This document shows positions 1-6,895 of a stretch of 11,345 nucleotides of DNA, piece by piece. The notes beneath the pieces are model-generated. The model had not been told where the DNA came from. It worked only from the letters and a program-made list of their open reading frames with translations, and made no database searches. The translations under genes were made by a program, and so were the position numbers. The stretch is from Bacillota bacterium (GTDB lineage: Bacteria > Bacillota > Bacilli > Bacillales_B > DSM-18226), in the NCBI GenBank assembly GCA_030705665.1, contig JAUZQA010000077.1, positions 1 through 11,345 of the forward strand, written 5' to 3'. Numbering within the stretch: the stretch's first letter is position 1; every line of letters starts with the position of its first letter.

Positions 1-224
1 AAAAAATCCGTGCTGAGATTGAAAAAGTAAACCAAAACATAAAACCCGAACAAATTGAAAAAATAATTACTCTTATCAAGCAGTCAGGTGCAATTGAAAG
101 GTCCATTGCGCTAAGTGATCTGTATCTTGATAAAGCACTAAAGCTCTTGAATGAACTTCCGGGAAACCGTGCCAAAAAAGCGTTGCAGGATATTGCAAGG
201 TATATTGGAAAAAGAAAATCTTAA
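1..224 (+). CDS. hepT: Heptaprenyl diphosphate synthase component II, C-terminal end (partial)
   Basis: Only the last 73 codons are present, read from base 3 to a TAA at 222-224; the 5' part lies outside the window. In the family this subunit carries the catalytic Asp-rich motifs and, with HepS, makes the C35 chain of menaquinone-7; those motifs would lie upstream and cannot be checked here. The visible part is an all-helical C-terminus (SGAIERSIALSDLYLDKAL, then LNELPGNRAKKALQDIARYI) ending IGKRKS, which closely resembles the end of Bacillus HepT. The position directly before ndk is the usual Bacillus order, and this supports the call more than the short sequence does. No terminator follows, so transcripts may read into ndk. 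Confidence 0.85.
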   Translation, partial: KIRAEIEKVNQNIKPEQIEKIITLIKQSGAIERSIALSDLYLDKALKLLNELPGNRAKKALQDIARYIGKRKS

Positions 225-255
225 ATTTCCATCTAATTCACTCTTTTTGGAAAAG

Positions 256-284
256 TTGCGAAACTTTCAAAACAATGGTAATAT
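256..284 (+). promoter_or_regulatory. Candidate sigma-A promoter for ndk (extended -10)
   Basis: A -35 TTGCGA at 256-261 and a -10 TAATAT at 279-284 are separated by 17 bases. A TG at 276-277, one base before the -10, makes it an extended -10. The expected transcript start is near 291, which falls on the first bases of the palindrome at 290-307. This is prediction from consensus only. Confidence 0.65.
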
Positions 285-289
285 TTTCG

Positions 290-307
290 TGGATTGTTAA
301 CAATCCA
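290..307 (+). repeat. 18-bp perfect palindrome at the predicted ndk transcript start
   Basis: TGGATTGTTAACAATCCA reads the same on both strands. It starts within a base or so of the predicted +1 of the ndk promoter, about 29 bases before the start codon. As DNA it looks like a dimer operator. As RNA it would fold to a 6-7 bp stem with a UUAA loop at the very 5' end of the message, a layout known to protect some Bacillus mRNAs from decay. I do not recognise the motif as the site of a specific regulator. Confidence 0.6.
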
Positions 308-335
308 TTTACATAAAGGGTTAGGGGTGGAATTA

Positions 336-782
336 ATGGAAAAAACATTTTTAATGGTTAAACCAGATGGTGTGCAACGCAATTTAATTGGAGAGATTGT
401 ATCTCGATTTGAAAAAAAAGGTTTTCAATTGGCTGCTGCTAAATTAATGCAAATTCCAAATGAACTTGCAGAAGAACATTATGGAGAACACAAGGAAAGA
501 CCTTTTTTCGGTGAATTAGTGGATTTTATTACATCTGGACCAGTTTTTGCAATGGTATGGCAAGGTGAAAATGTCATTGCTACTGCTAGACAAATGATGG
601 GGGCAACGAATCCAAAGGATGCGGCACCAGGTACAATCCGTGGGGACTTTGGGGTAACAGTTGGTAAAAACGTCATTCATGGATCCGATTCTCCAGCAAG
701 TGCGGAACGTGAAATTGGCCTCTTTTTCAAGGATGCAGGGTTGGTTGATTATTCCAAATTAATAAACGAATGGATTTATTAA
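336..782 (+). CDS. ndk: Nucleoside diphosphate kinase
   Basis: Cytosolic enzyme that moves the gamma-phosphate of ATP to other (d)NDPs through a phosphohistidine. The protein has 148 residues, the usual family length. It opens with the conserved [15 protein letters not shown] (Lys9 binds nucleotide) and carries the active-site motif NVIHGSDSP, with the phosphorylated His at residue 115. I start at the ATG at 336 because AGGGGTGG at 323-330 is a good ribosome binding site 5 bases before it and because family proteins begin there. An upstream in-frame TTG at 294 would add 14 non-conserved residues and would lie at the predicted transcript start. The gene has its own promoter and terminator, so it looks monocistronic, with possible read-through from hepT. 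Confidence 0.97.
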   Translation: MEKTFLMVKPDGVQRNLIGEIVSRFEKKGFQLAAAKLMQIPNELAEEHYGEHKERPFFGELVDFITSGPVFAMVWQGENVIATARQMMGATNPKDAAPGTIRGDFGVTVGKNVIHGSDSPASAEREIGLFFKDAGLVDYSKLINEWIY

Positions 783-790
783 ATTTTTTG

Positions 791-825
791 AAACAGCACT
801 TGTAAAATTTACGAGTGCTGTTTTT
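791..825 (+). terminator. Intrinsic terminator after ndk
   Basis: A long stem pairs 791-806 with 808-823, including the GC-rich core CAGCACT/AGTGCTG and one G-T wobble. A run of five T's follows (821-825). It begins 8 bases after the ndk stop. Confidence 0.9.
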
Positions 826-838
826 GCACGCGCTTTCA
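825..838 (+). promoter_or_regulatory. Candidate CcpA-binding cre site upstream of cheR
   Basis: TGCACGCGCTTTCA differs from the ideal palindromic cre TGAAAGCGCTTTCA at two positions, both in the left half; the right half is perfect. It lies between the ndk terminator and cheR, ending 47 bases before the cheR start. This is a consensus match only; no regulation is shown. Confidence 0.4.
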
Positions 839-885
839 AAAATCAACAGTAATCGGTGAGAAGAAGAATGAGGTGTTTGGTAAAG

Positions 886-1659
886 ATGTCGGATGGTTAC
901 GAACAATTTATATTCCAAATTAAAAGGAAAACCGGTATTGACCTTTCCCTCTACAAAGAAGTTCAAATGAAGCGAAGACTAAAATCTCTATATGAGAAAA
1001 AAGGATATTCATCATTCCAAGACTTTTATAAAGAAATAAATAGGAACCAAGATCTCTTAAATCAATTCTTAGATCGATTGACAATTAATGTCTCAGAATT
1101 TTTCAGAAACTATAAACGCTGGGAAATACTTGAAACAAAAATCATGCCACAAATTCTAAAAAACAATAAGCACCCTAAAATTTGGAGTGCTGCCTGTTCT
1201 ACAGGTGAAGAGGCATACACCATAGCAATGATTGCAACAGTTCTATTTCCTCATTCTGATATTCGTATTCTAGCGACTGATATTGATGAAAATGCCTTAG
1301 CTCGGGCGAAAACCGCTGTTTATTCCGAAAAGTCGGTTACTGAGGTTCCCGAAAGATTAAAACAAAAGTTTTTTAATCAACAAGGTGATTATTATTATAT
1401 GTGTAGTGAAATAAAGAAAATGGTTACCTTTAAAAAACACAACTTGTTGGCAGACCCCTATGACGGTCAATATGACTTAATTATATGCAGGAATGTGCTT
1501 ATTTATTTTACTGATGAAGCAAAAAATCAATTATATCAAAAATTTAGTTCTTCGTTAAAAAAGGATGGAATTTTATTTGTAGGCAGCACTGAGCAAATTT
1601 TCAATCCCGGCCTCTATGATTTAAAAACGCAAGAAACCTTCTTTTATCAAAAAATCTAA
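886..1659 (+). CDS. cheR: Chemotaxis protein methyltransferase CheR
   Basis: S-adenosylmethionine-dependent enzyme that methylates glutamates on chemoreceptors and so sets adaptation in chemotaxis. The 257 residues match the Bacillus CheR length. Residues 1-75 form the helical N-terminal domain, ending in the conserved TINVSEFFR (66-74). The methyltransferase domain shows SAACSTGEE (101-109, SAM-binding loop), LATDID (129-134) and CRNVLIYF (201-208). The C-terminus keeps VGSTEQIF. I chose the ATG at 886, with GAGGTG at 870-875 as ribosome binding site, because it gives the family N-terminus; the frame is open back to a GTG at 856, which would add ten residues. There is no C-terminal pentapeptide-binding extension beyond the core. 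cheR stands alone here, apart from other che genes, as in B. subtilis. No clear promoter is visible in the 60 bases between the ndk terminator and the start. Confidence 0.96.
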   Translation: MSDGYEQFIFQIKRKTGIDLSLYKEVQMKRRLKSLYEKKGYSSFQDFYKEINRNQDLLNQFLDRLTINVSEFFRNYKRWEILETKIMPQILKNNKHPKIWSAACSTGEEAYTIAMIATVLFPHSDIRILATDIDENALARAKTAVYSEKSVTEVPERLKQKFFNQQGDYYYMCSEIKKMVTFKKHNLLADPYDGQYDLIICRNVLIYFTDEAKNQLYQKFSSSLKKDGILFVGSTEQIFNPGLYDLKTQETFFYQKI

Positions 1660-1665
1660 AGTTCA

Positions 1666-1686
1666 GGGCCAATGTGGCCCTTTTTT
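1666..1686 (+). terminator. Intrinsic terminator after cheR
   Basis: GGGCCA and TGGCCC form a perfect 6-bp GC-rich stem with a 3-base loop, followed directly by six T's (1681-1686). It separates cheR from the aromatic block. Confidence 0.9.
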
Positions 1687-1792
1687 GCATGAAGTAATGA
1701 AAAATTAGTCAAATCTAAAAATGGATAAAGTCGAAAAATGGCATAAAATTATAATATTTTGAACAATTTTGCTATGTTTATTGATGCTCATA

Positions 1793-1801
1793 TGTTATAT
1801 T
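1793..1801 (+). promoter_or_regulatory. Possible extended -10 promoter for the aro block
   Basis: TGTTATATT matches an extended -10 (TG, one base, TATATT) and would start a transcript near 1808, giving a leader of about 35 bases to aroC. No good -35 lies at the right distance. A perfect TATAAT at 1750-1755 is a second candidate, also without a clear -35. The 155-base gap after the cheR terminator must hold the start of this operon, but which box is used cannot be settled by eye. The leader is too short for a T-box, and no TRAP-type NAG repeats are seen. Confidence 0.35.
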
Positions 1802-1841
1802 GATACAAAATATTCTTTAATGAGTTGAAGGGGGAAAGGAT

Positions 1842-3014
1842 ATGAGATATTTAACAGCGGGAGAATCACATGGACCGCAATTAACAACAATTTTAGAAGG
1901 TTTACCTGCTGGAATGCCGCTTTTGGCTGAAGATATTAACACCGATTTAGCAAGAAGGCAAAAAGGGTACGGCCGTGGAAGAAGAATGCAAATTGAAAAA
2001 GATACTGTTGAAATTTTATCAGGAGTTCGCCATGGTCAAACACTTGGCTCCCCAATTTGTTTAGTAGTCGAGAATAATGATTGGAAGCACTGGACATCGA
2101 TTATGGGACCTGAACCTTTGACAGATGTTTCCGAAGACGAAATAAAGCGGAAAATAACAAGACCTCGTCCAGGTCACGCAGATTTAAATGGGGCAATAAA
2201 ATATGGACACCGTGATATGAGAAACGTTCTTGAACGATCTTCTGCCCGTGAAACAACAGTCAGAGTAGCTGCCGGAGCTGCAGCTAAAAAGTTACTTTCC
2301 TTAGTTGGAATAGACGTAGTTTCCCACGTGGTTGAAATTGGCGGAGTAAAAGCGAATGTGGATCCTTCATTGACTTTAGAGGAATTAAAAGATCGTGCTG
2401 AAAAATCACCAGTCCGTTGTGCAGATCCGAATGTAGAAACTAAAATGATGGAAGCAATTGATCATGCGAAGGAAAATGGGGATTCAATCGGTGGGATTGT
2501 GGAAGTAGTGGCAGCAGGTATGCCTGCTGGAGTGGGAAGTTATGTCCACTATGACCGCAAATTAGATGCGAAAATTGCGGCTGCCATTATAAGCATCAAT
2601 GCTTTTAAAGGAGTCGAATTTGGCATTGGTTTTGAAGCAGCAAGTAAGCCCGGCAGTGAAGTTCACGATGAAATAGCTTGGGATAAAGAAAGAGGATACT
2701 ATCGGAAAACGAATCGACTTGGCGGTTTTGAAGGCGGAATGACGACCGGTATGCCTGTAGTTGTAAGAGGAGTAATGAAACCAATACCTACTCTATATAA
2801 GCCGCTTCAAAGTGTTGATATTGATTCGAAAGAGCCATTTTCGGCAAGCATTGAGCGTTCTGATAGCTGTGCGGTGCCGGCTGCGGCGGTTGTTGCGGAA
2901 GCAGTTGTTGCTTGGGAACTGGCTGCAGCACTTGTTGAACAATTTAATAGTGACCGCTTTGCAGCCTTTAAAGATGAAATAGATCGGCAAAGACAAGTTG
3001 CGAGGGATTTCTAA
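1842..3014 (+). CDS. aroC: Chorismate synthase
   Basis: Converts 5-enolpyruvylshikimate 3-phosphate to chorismate with reduced FMN, the last step of the shikimate pathway. The gene is named aroF in B. subtilis. The 390 residues are full length for the family. All three signatures are visible: GESHGPQL (7-14, with His10), [11 protein letters not shown] (44-54), and [15 protein letters not shown] (132-146). PGHAD (110-114), GGFEGG (294-299) and [10 protein letters not shown] (339-348) are also present. The ATG at 1842 follows a strong purine-rich site (AAGGGGGAAAGGA, 1828-1840). It is the first gene of the aromatic block, and its stop overlaps the aroB start by one base (TAATG at 3012-3016), so the two are translationally coupled. 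Confidence 0.98.
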   Translation: MRYLTAGESHGPQLTTILEGLPAGMPLLAEDINTDLARRQKGYGRGRRMQIEKDTVEILSGVRHGQTLGSPICLVVENNDWKHWTSIMGPEPLTDVSEDEIKRKITRPRPGHADLNGAIKYGHRDMRNVLERSSARETTVRVAAGAAAKKLLSLVGIDVVSHVVEIGGVKANVDPSLTLEELKDRAEKSPVRCADPNVETKMMEAIDHAKENGDSIGGIVEVVAAGMPAGVGSYVHYDRKLDAKIAAAIISINAFKGVEFGIGFEAASKPGSEVHDEIAWDKERGYYRKTNRLGGFEGGMTTGMPVVVRGVMKPIPTLYKPLQSVDIDSKEPFSASIERSDSCAVPAAAVVAEAVVAWELAAALVEQFNSDRFAAFKDEIDRQRQVARDF

Positions 3015-4102
3015 TGGAAAAGATCCTAATCCAAACAGATTCAAAAACTTATCAAGTTATGATTGGTGAGGGTGTACTCGCGGAAATTACTTCCTTTTTA
3101 TCAAGTCATTTTCAAAAATTAACGAAAATCCTGATTATTACAGATGAGAATGTTGCAAAAATCCATTTATCAAAATTGACAGATAGATTGGATGAGTTCA
3201 AACCAATTGTTTTTGTAGCTCCAGGCGGGGAAAAGGCTAAGACATTTGAAGTATATTACCAGGCATTATCAACAGCACTTGAAAATCACCTGGATCGCAA
3301 ATCGGTCATCCTATCTCTTGGAGGCGGGGCGGTTGGTGATTTAAGCGGATTTGTTGCTTCTTCATTTATGAGAGGTATTCCATTCATTCAAATTCCTACT
3401 ACCATTCTCGCTCACGATAGCGCCGTTGGAGGGAAAGTTGCCATCAATCATCCATTAGGAAAAAATATGATTGGCGCTTTTTATCAACCAGAAGCTGTTT
3501 TCTATGATTTGGATTTATTAACGACTTTACCAACTGCAGAAGTTCGCTCAGGCTTTGCTGAAGTAATCAAGCATGCATTAATCCACGACAATGAGTTCTA
3601 TTCATGGCTGGTAACCAACGTAAATGATCTTCAAACATTAAACTCAGACCAATTACATTACGCACTTACAAAAGGTGTAAAAGTTAAAAGAGAGTTTGTT
3701 TCTAAGGATGAAAAAGAAACTGGGATTAGAGCTTACTTGAATTTTGGTCATACCCTTGCACACGCTATTGAATCAGAAATGGGTTTTGGAAACATTACCC
3801 ATGGGGAAGCTGTTTTGATTGGTATGATATATGCCTTAGATCTTAGCAAAAAGTTATTAGGGCTTACTTTCGATCTTGATGAATTTATTGGATGGGTACA
3901 AAAACTGGGGTATCAAACACAAATCCCATCCCAAGCTTCCAATGAACGGCTGCTTGAGAAAATGAAGCAAGATAAAAAATCCATTGGAGAATCCGTTCAC
4001 TTTGTCCTTCTTGAAAAAGTGGGAGTACCGGTGTTAAAGGAAATTTCAGATATAACTTTACTAAGTTCATTAAACAATTTTAGTGAAAAAGGGGGCGAAT
4101 AA
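3014..4102 (+). CDS. aroB: 3-Dehydroquinate synthase
   Basis: Cyclises DAHP to 3-dehydroquinate, the second step of the shikimate pathway, using NAD and a divalent metal. The 362 residues are normal for the family. The NAD-binding GGGAVGDLSGFVA (103-115) and the active-site stretch from PTTILAHDSAVGGK (128-141) to KNMIGAF are intact. The metal ligands are all present: Glu183 (FAEVIKHA), His246 (FGHT) and His263 (THGEAV). A small deviation is LAHAIE where most members have a Gly before the His. The start ATG at 3014 overlaps the aroC stop, and its ribosome binding site GAGGGA lies inside the end of aroC. aroH begins one base after its stop. Confidence 0.98.
   Translation: MEKILIQTDSKTYQVMIGEGVLAEITSFLSSHFQKLTKILIITDENVAKIHLSKLTDRLDEFKPIVFVAPGGEKAKTFEVYYQALSTALENHLDRKSVILSLGGGAVGDLSGFVASSFMRGIPFIQIPTTILAHDSAVGGKVAINHPLGKNMIGAFYQPEAVFYDLDLLTTLPTAEVRSGFAEVIKHALIHDNEFYSWLVTNVNDLQTLNSDQLHYALTKGVKVKREFVSKDEKETGIRAYLNFGHTLAHAIESEMGFGNITHGEAVLIGMIYALDLSKKLLGLTFDLDEFIGWVQKLGYQTQIPSQASNERLLEKMKQDKKSIGESVHFVLLEKVGVPVLKEISDITLLSSLNNFSEKGGE
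4089..4095 (+). promoter_or_regulatory. Ribosome binding site that sets the aroH GTG start
   Basis: AAGGGGG inside the last codons of aroB lies 8 bases before the GTG at 4104. It decides between this start and an upstream in-frame GTG at 4083, which has no such site and would overlap aroB by 20 bases. Confidence 0.7.
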
Positions 4103-4103
4103 A

Positions 4104-4466
4104 GTGATCAGAGGGGTAAGAGGAGCAACTACCGTAAAGAGCAATATAGAAACGGAAATTTTGAATGCTGCAGAAGAACTATTTATAAAAATGATTGAAA
4201 AAAATGAAATAAATCCAAGTGATGTTGCTTCCGTTTTTATTTCAACTACCGAAGATCTTGATGCCGGTTTTCCTGCAAAAGGAATGCGTCAAATAGAAGG
4301 CTGGCAATACGTCCCCGTTATGTGTATGCGTGAAATGCCTGTGCCAAATTCATTAAAAATGTGTATAAGAGTTATGCTGCACCTAAATACGGATAAGAAT
4401 CAAACTGAAATCCATCACGTTTATTTACGCGAAGCACATATACTTAGACCGGATTTAGAAAAATAA
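4104..4466 (+). CDS. aroH: Chorismate mutase, AroH (monofunctional) class
   Basis: Rearranges chorismate to prephenate, the branch point to tyrosine and phenylalanine. It belongs to the small AroH fold of B. subtilis (127 residues there), not the helical AroQ type. From the GTG at 4104 the protein has 120 residues and begins IRGVRGATTV after the first residue, as in the family. All active-site residues known from the B. subtilis enzyme can be placed one number lower: Arg6, Phe56-Pro-Ala-Lys59, Arg62, Cys74, Glu77, Arg89 and Tyr107. The C-terminal tail is slightly shorter than in B. subtilis. It starts one base after the aroB stop, so coupled translation is likely. No terminator follows; hisC is next, where B. 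subtilis has trpE. Confidence 0.97.
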   Translation: MIRGVRGATTVKSNIETEILNAAEELFIKMIEKNEINPSDVASVFISTTEDLDAGFPAKGMRQIEGWQYVPVMCMREMPVPNSLKMCIRVMLHLNTDKNQTEIHHVYLREAHILRPDLEK

Positions 4467-4491
4467 AAAAATAAAATCTATAAGTTAAAAT

Positions 4492-4519
4492 GTGATAAAA
4501 TAATAATGTTCTTTATCAC
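4492..4519 (+). repeat. Inverted repeat in the aroH-hisC spacer
   Basis: GTGATAAA (4492-4499) and TTTATCAC (4512-4519) are perfect inverted copies separated by 12 bases. The two bases beyond one mismatch also pair. No T-run follows, so it is a poor terminator. Its two-arm form suits a dimeric repressor, or it may simply fold weakly in the mRNA. It lies where B. subtilis has the trp operon and about 50 bases before hisC. No convincing sigma-A promoter was found beside it. Confidence 0.45.
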
Positions 4520-4570
4520 TTTAAACCATTAGCATAACAGAGTGAAACGTTGTAATGAGGTGAATGAAAA

Positions 4571-5656
4571 ATGAGATGGAAAGAACAGCTTTTAACATTA
4601 ACTCCATATAAGCCAGGTAAATCGATTGATTCGGTCAAAAAAGAATTTAACCTTGAGAGAATTGTTAAGTTAGCTTCAAATGAAAATCCTTTCGGCTGTT
4701 CACAAAAGGCTTTAGCAGCAATTCAGGAAAACGGGCAAAGTCTTGCAATCTATCCTGATGGTTATGCAACCTATTTAAGAGAAGCAGTTGCTAATCACTA
4801 TCAAGTAAAACCAGAAGAACTAATTTTTGGTAATGGATCAGATAATTTAATCCAAATTATTTCAAGGGCACTGCTTGACCCAAGTTCGAATACTGTTATG
4901 GCCGAACCTACTTTTTCCCAATATCGGCACAATGCTGTAATTGAAGGAGCTAGGATCATTGAAGTGCCATTAAAAAATGGAAACCATGACCTGGATGGAA
5001 TGCTTGCTGCTATTGATGAAAATACCAATATCGTTTGGCTGTGCAGCCCAAATAATCCTACCGGTACATATATACCTGAGCAGGAGTTAATTGCATTTCT
5101 TGAGAAGGTGCCTCAAGAGACATTAGTAGTACTTGATGAAGCCTATTTTGAGTATGTAGTGGCTGAAGACTATTATGAATCAATAGGTTTGACAAGACGT
5201 TTTGCCAACTTGATTGTTTTACGTACATTTTCAAAAATTTATGGTCTTGCATCACTAAGAATTGGATATGGAATTGCAAATCCCAATATAATTAAAGCAC
5301 TTGAACCTGCTAGAGAGCCATTTAACGTCAGTACAATTGGTCAGCTTGCAGCGGCAGCAGCGATTAACGATCAGGAATTTGTTCAGCAGTGCAGACAAAC
5401 AAATCGGCAGGGTCTTGAGCAATATTACCAATTTTTTGATGCTCATAATCTTTCGTATTATGCGTCGCAAGGGAATTTTCTTCTAGTTGACTTTAAAGTG
5501 GATGGGGATCGGCTATTCCAGTACTTGCTGCAAAAAGGATATATTGTACGCTCAGGAAAGGCACTTGGCTTTCCAACCTCTGTTCGCATCACTGTAGGTT
5601 CCTATGAAGAAAATGAGGGGCTTCTTGAGGCAATAGGCCAATTTTTAGCAGAATAA
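4571..5656 (+). CDS. hisC: Histidinol-phosphate / aromatic aminotransferase
   Basis: PLP-dependent fold-type I aminotransferase. In Bacillus the HisC of this cluster acts on imidazole acetol phosphate for histidine and also on phenylpyruvate and 4-hydroxyphenylpyruvate, which fits its place between chorismate mutase and TyrA; the dual role is inferred here. The 361 residues are full length. Visible motifs: ASNENPFG (35-42), GNGSDNLI (88-95), SPNNPTG (159-165), LDEAYFEY (188-195), the PLP lysine Lys222 in RTFSKIYGLASLR (218-230), and substrate-binding Arg339 (SVRITVG). GAGGTGA at 4557-4563 is a good ribosome binding site 7 bases before the ATG. Two in-frame TAA codons end the gene. No terminator lies between aroH and hisC, so one operon is likely. 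Confidence 0.96.
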   Translation: MRWKEQLLTLTPYKPGKSIDSVKKEFNLERIVKLASNENPFGCSQKALAAIQENGQSLAIYPDGYATYLREAVANHYQVKPEELIFGNGSDNLIQIISRALLDPSSNTVMAEPTFSQYRHNAVIEGARIIEVPLKNGNHDLDGMLAAIDENTNIVWLCSPNNPTGTYIPEQELIAFLEKVPQETLVVLDEAYFEYVVAEDYYESIGLTRRFANLIVLRTFSKIYGLASLRIGYGIANPNIIKALEPAREPFNVSTIGQLAAAAAINDQEFVQQCRQTNRQGLEQYYQFFDAHNLSYYASQGNFLLVDFKVDGDRLFQYLLQKGYIVRSGKALGFPTSVRITVGSYEENEGLLEAIGQFLAE

Positions 5657-5685
5657 TAATAAAAAATTTTAAAGATTATCTGTTT

Positions 5686-5743
5686 AGCTCTTGCGCACAG
5701 CAACTAGTTTCCTTCGCTAACCGTGCGCTTTTGAGCTTTTCTT
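5686..5743 (+). repeat. Structured element between hisC and tyrA (possible interspersed repeat or attenuator)
   Basis: A nested hairpin: AGCTC (5686-5690) pairs with GAGCT (5733-5737), GCGCAC (5693-5698) with GTGCGC (5723-5728), and AGC (5699-5701) with GCT (5716-5718). The loop holds the palindrome AACTAGTT (5702-5709). TTTTCTT follows the outer stem, as in a weak terminator. GC content is well above the surrounding spacer. The end sequences (TTTAGCTCTTGCGC and GTGCGCTTTTGAGCTTTTCTTA) resemble, from memory, an intergenic repeat common in several Bacillaceae that begins CTAGCTCCAGCGCC; that comparison is unverified. Confidence 0.45.
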
Positions 5744-5747
5744 AATT

Positions 5748-5754
5748 AGGGGGA
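5748..5754 (+). promoter_or_regulatory. Ribosome binding site that sets the tyrA TTG start
   Basis: AGGGGGA ends 7 bases before the TTG at 5762 and only 4 bases before an adjacent in-frame TTG at 5759. The spacing favours 5762, though either is possible and they differ by one residue. Confidence 0.6.
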
Positions 5755-5761
5755 CATATTG

Positions 5762-6868
5762 TTGAAAGGCCGTGTTTTTGTTATTGGATTAGGATTAATT
5801 GGCGGTTCCTTAGCTTTGTGTATCAAAAAAGAGCATAAGGAAGCTACCATTATTGGTTTTGATGTAAATAGCGAGCAAGCAAGACTGGCAAAAGCGCTTG
5901 AGGTTATTGATGATTTTGCGGAAACGATCAAGGAAGGCGCTGTGGATGCTGATTTAATAATTATATCCACACCGGTTAATCAAACTAAAAAGATTATAGG
6001 TTTGCTTGCCGAACTCCAGCTAAAAAAAGACGTTATAATTACTGACACCGGAAGTACAAAACAAAAGGTTGTTCATGCGGCAAACCTGCTTGTAAACAAG
6101 GGCTGGTCTTTTATAGGCGGGCATCCAATGGCAGGTTCTCATAAAAGCGGGGTTACGGCGGCAAAAGATATTCTTTTTGAAAATGCTTTTTATTTATTGA
6201 CGCCAAATGATCAAATTCCTGAGTCTAAAGTTGAGGCGTTAAAAACATGGCTAAAAGGAACAAAAGCTAAGTTTTTAACTATTTCTCCAAATGAACATGA
6301 TTATTTAACTGGGATTGTCAGTCATTTTCCTCACATCATCGCTGCATCCATTGTCCGTCAAACTGAAAAGCTGGCTGAATCACGGACCTTAATCCCAAGA
6401 CTTGCAGCAGGAGGCTTTAGGGATATTACTCGTATAGCCTCGAGCAGTCCAGAAATGTGGCGCGATATCTTGCTGCAAAACAAAGAAGTCTTATTAGATC
6501 TCCTTGAAACATGGCAAGAAGAAATGGTGAGAATAAAATCATTATTAGAAAAAGAAAACAGCAAAGAAATTTTTAATTATTTTAACGATGCTAAACAATA
6601 CCGTGACAATCTTCCTGTAAAAGAAAAAGGGGCAATACCCGCTTTTTATGATTTATTTGTAGATATTCCCGATGTTCCAGGTGTGATTTCTGAAATTACG
6701 GGCTATTTAGCACAAGAAAGAATTAGTATAACAAACATTCGAATTCATGAAACACGTGAAGATGTATATGGGGTCTTGGCGATTAGCTTTCAAACCGAAG
6801 AGGATCGGCTAAGAGCAGAGAATTGTATTCTCTCATATACAGATTACGCGACATTCATTATATCCTAA
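5762..6868 (+). CDS. tyrA: Prephenate dehydrogenase with C-terminal ACT domain
   Basis: Oxidatively decarboxylates prephenate to 4-hydroxyphenylpyruvate with NAD, the committed step to tyrosine. The 368 residues match the Bacillus enzyme. The Rossmann domain starts with VIGLGLIGGS (7-16). Catalytic and substrate motifs follow: TDTGSTK (94-100), GGHPMAGSHKSG (119-130), SHFPH (187-191) and GGFRDITRIASS (217-228). Residues from about 296 (FYDLFVDIPDVPGVISEI) to the end form an ACT domain, the usual site for amino acid feedback in this family. The start is TTG, at 5762 or one codon earlier, behind AGGGGGA. A structured 58-base element lies just upstream, so this gene may be expressed less than hisC, or separately from it. 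aroA follows after 27 bases. Confidence 0.96.
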   Translation: MKGRVFVIGLGLIGGSLALCIKKEHKEATIIGFDVNSEQARLAKALEVIDDFAETIKEGAVDADLIIISTPVNQTKKIIGLLAELQLKKDVIITDTGSTKQKVVHAANLLVNKGWSFIGGHPMAGSHKSGVTAAKDILFENAFYLLTPNDQIPESKVEALKTWLKGTKAKFLTISPNEHDYLTGIVSHFPHIIAASIVRQTEKLAESRTLIPRLAAGGFRDITRIASSSPEMWRDILLQNKEVLLDLLETWQEEMVRIKSLLEKENSKEIFNYFNDAKQYRDNLPVKEKGAIPAFYDLFVDIPDVPGVISEITGYLAQERISITNIRIHETREDVYGVLAISFQTEEDRLRAENCILSYTDYATFIIS

Positions 6869-6884
6869 ACTGACATCTGTGGAA

Positions 6885-6890
6885 GAGGTG
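6885..6890 (+). promoter_or_regulatory. Ribosome binding site with competing starts at aroA
   Basis: GAGGTG lies 5 bases before the aroA GTG (6896). Two out-of-frame ATGs at 6891 and 6894 fall between it and the GTG and open a five-codon reading frame that stops within aroA. Only the GTG frame gives AroA. Confidence 0.6.
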
Positions 6891-6895
6891 ATGAT

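Noticed and set aside
294..335. N-terminal extension of Ndk from a TTG at 294
   Set aside because: The 14 extra residues are not family-like, the codon lies at the predicted transcript start, and a good ribosome binding site precedes the ATG at 336.
1687..1841. T-box or TRAP-type leader before the aro block
   Set aside because: The gap is short, contains no T-box consensus and no series of NAG repeats.
4540..4553. cre-like or LacI-family site around GTGAAACGTTGTAA before hisC
   Set aside because: The central CG is there, but the half-site spacing is one base off the cre consensus and the right half does not match.
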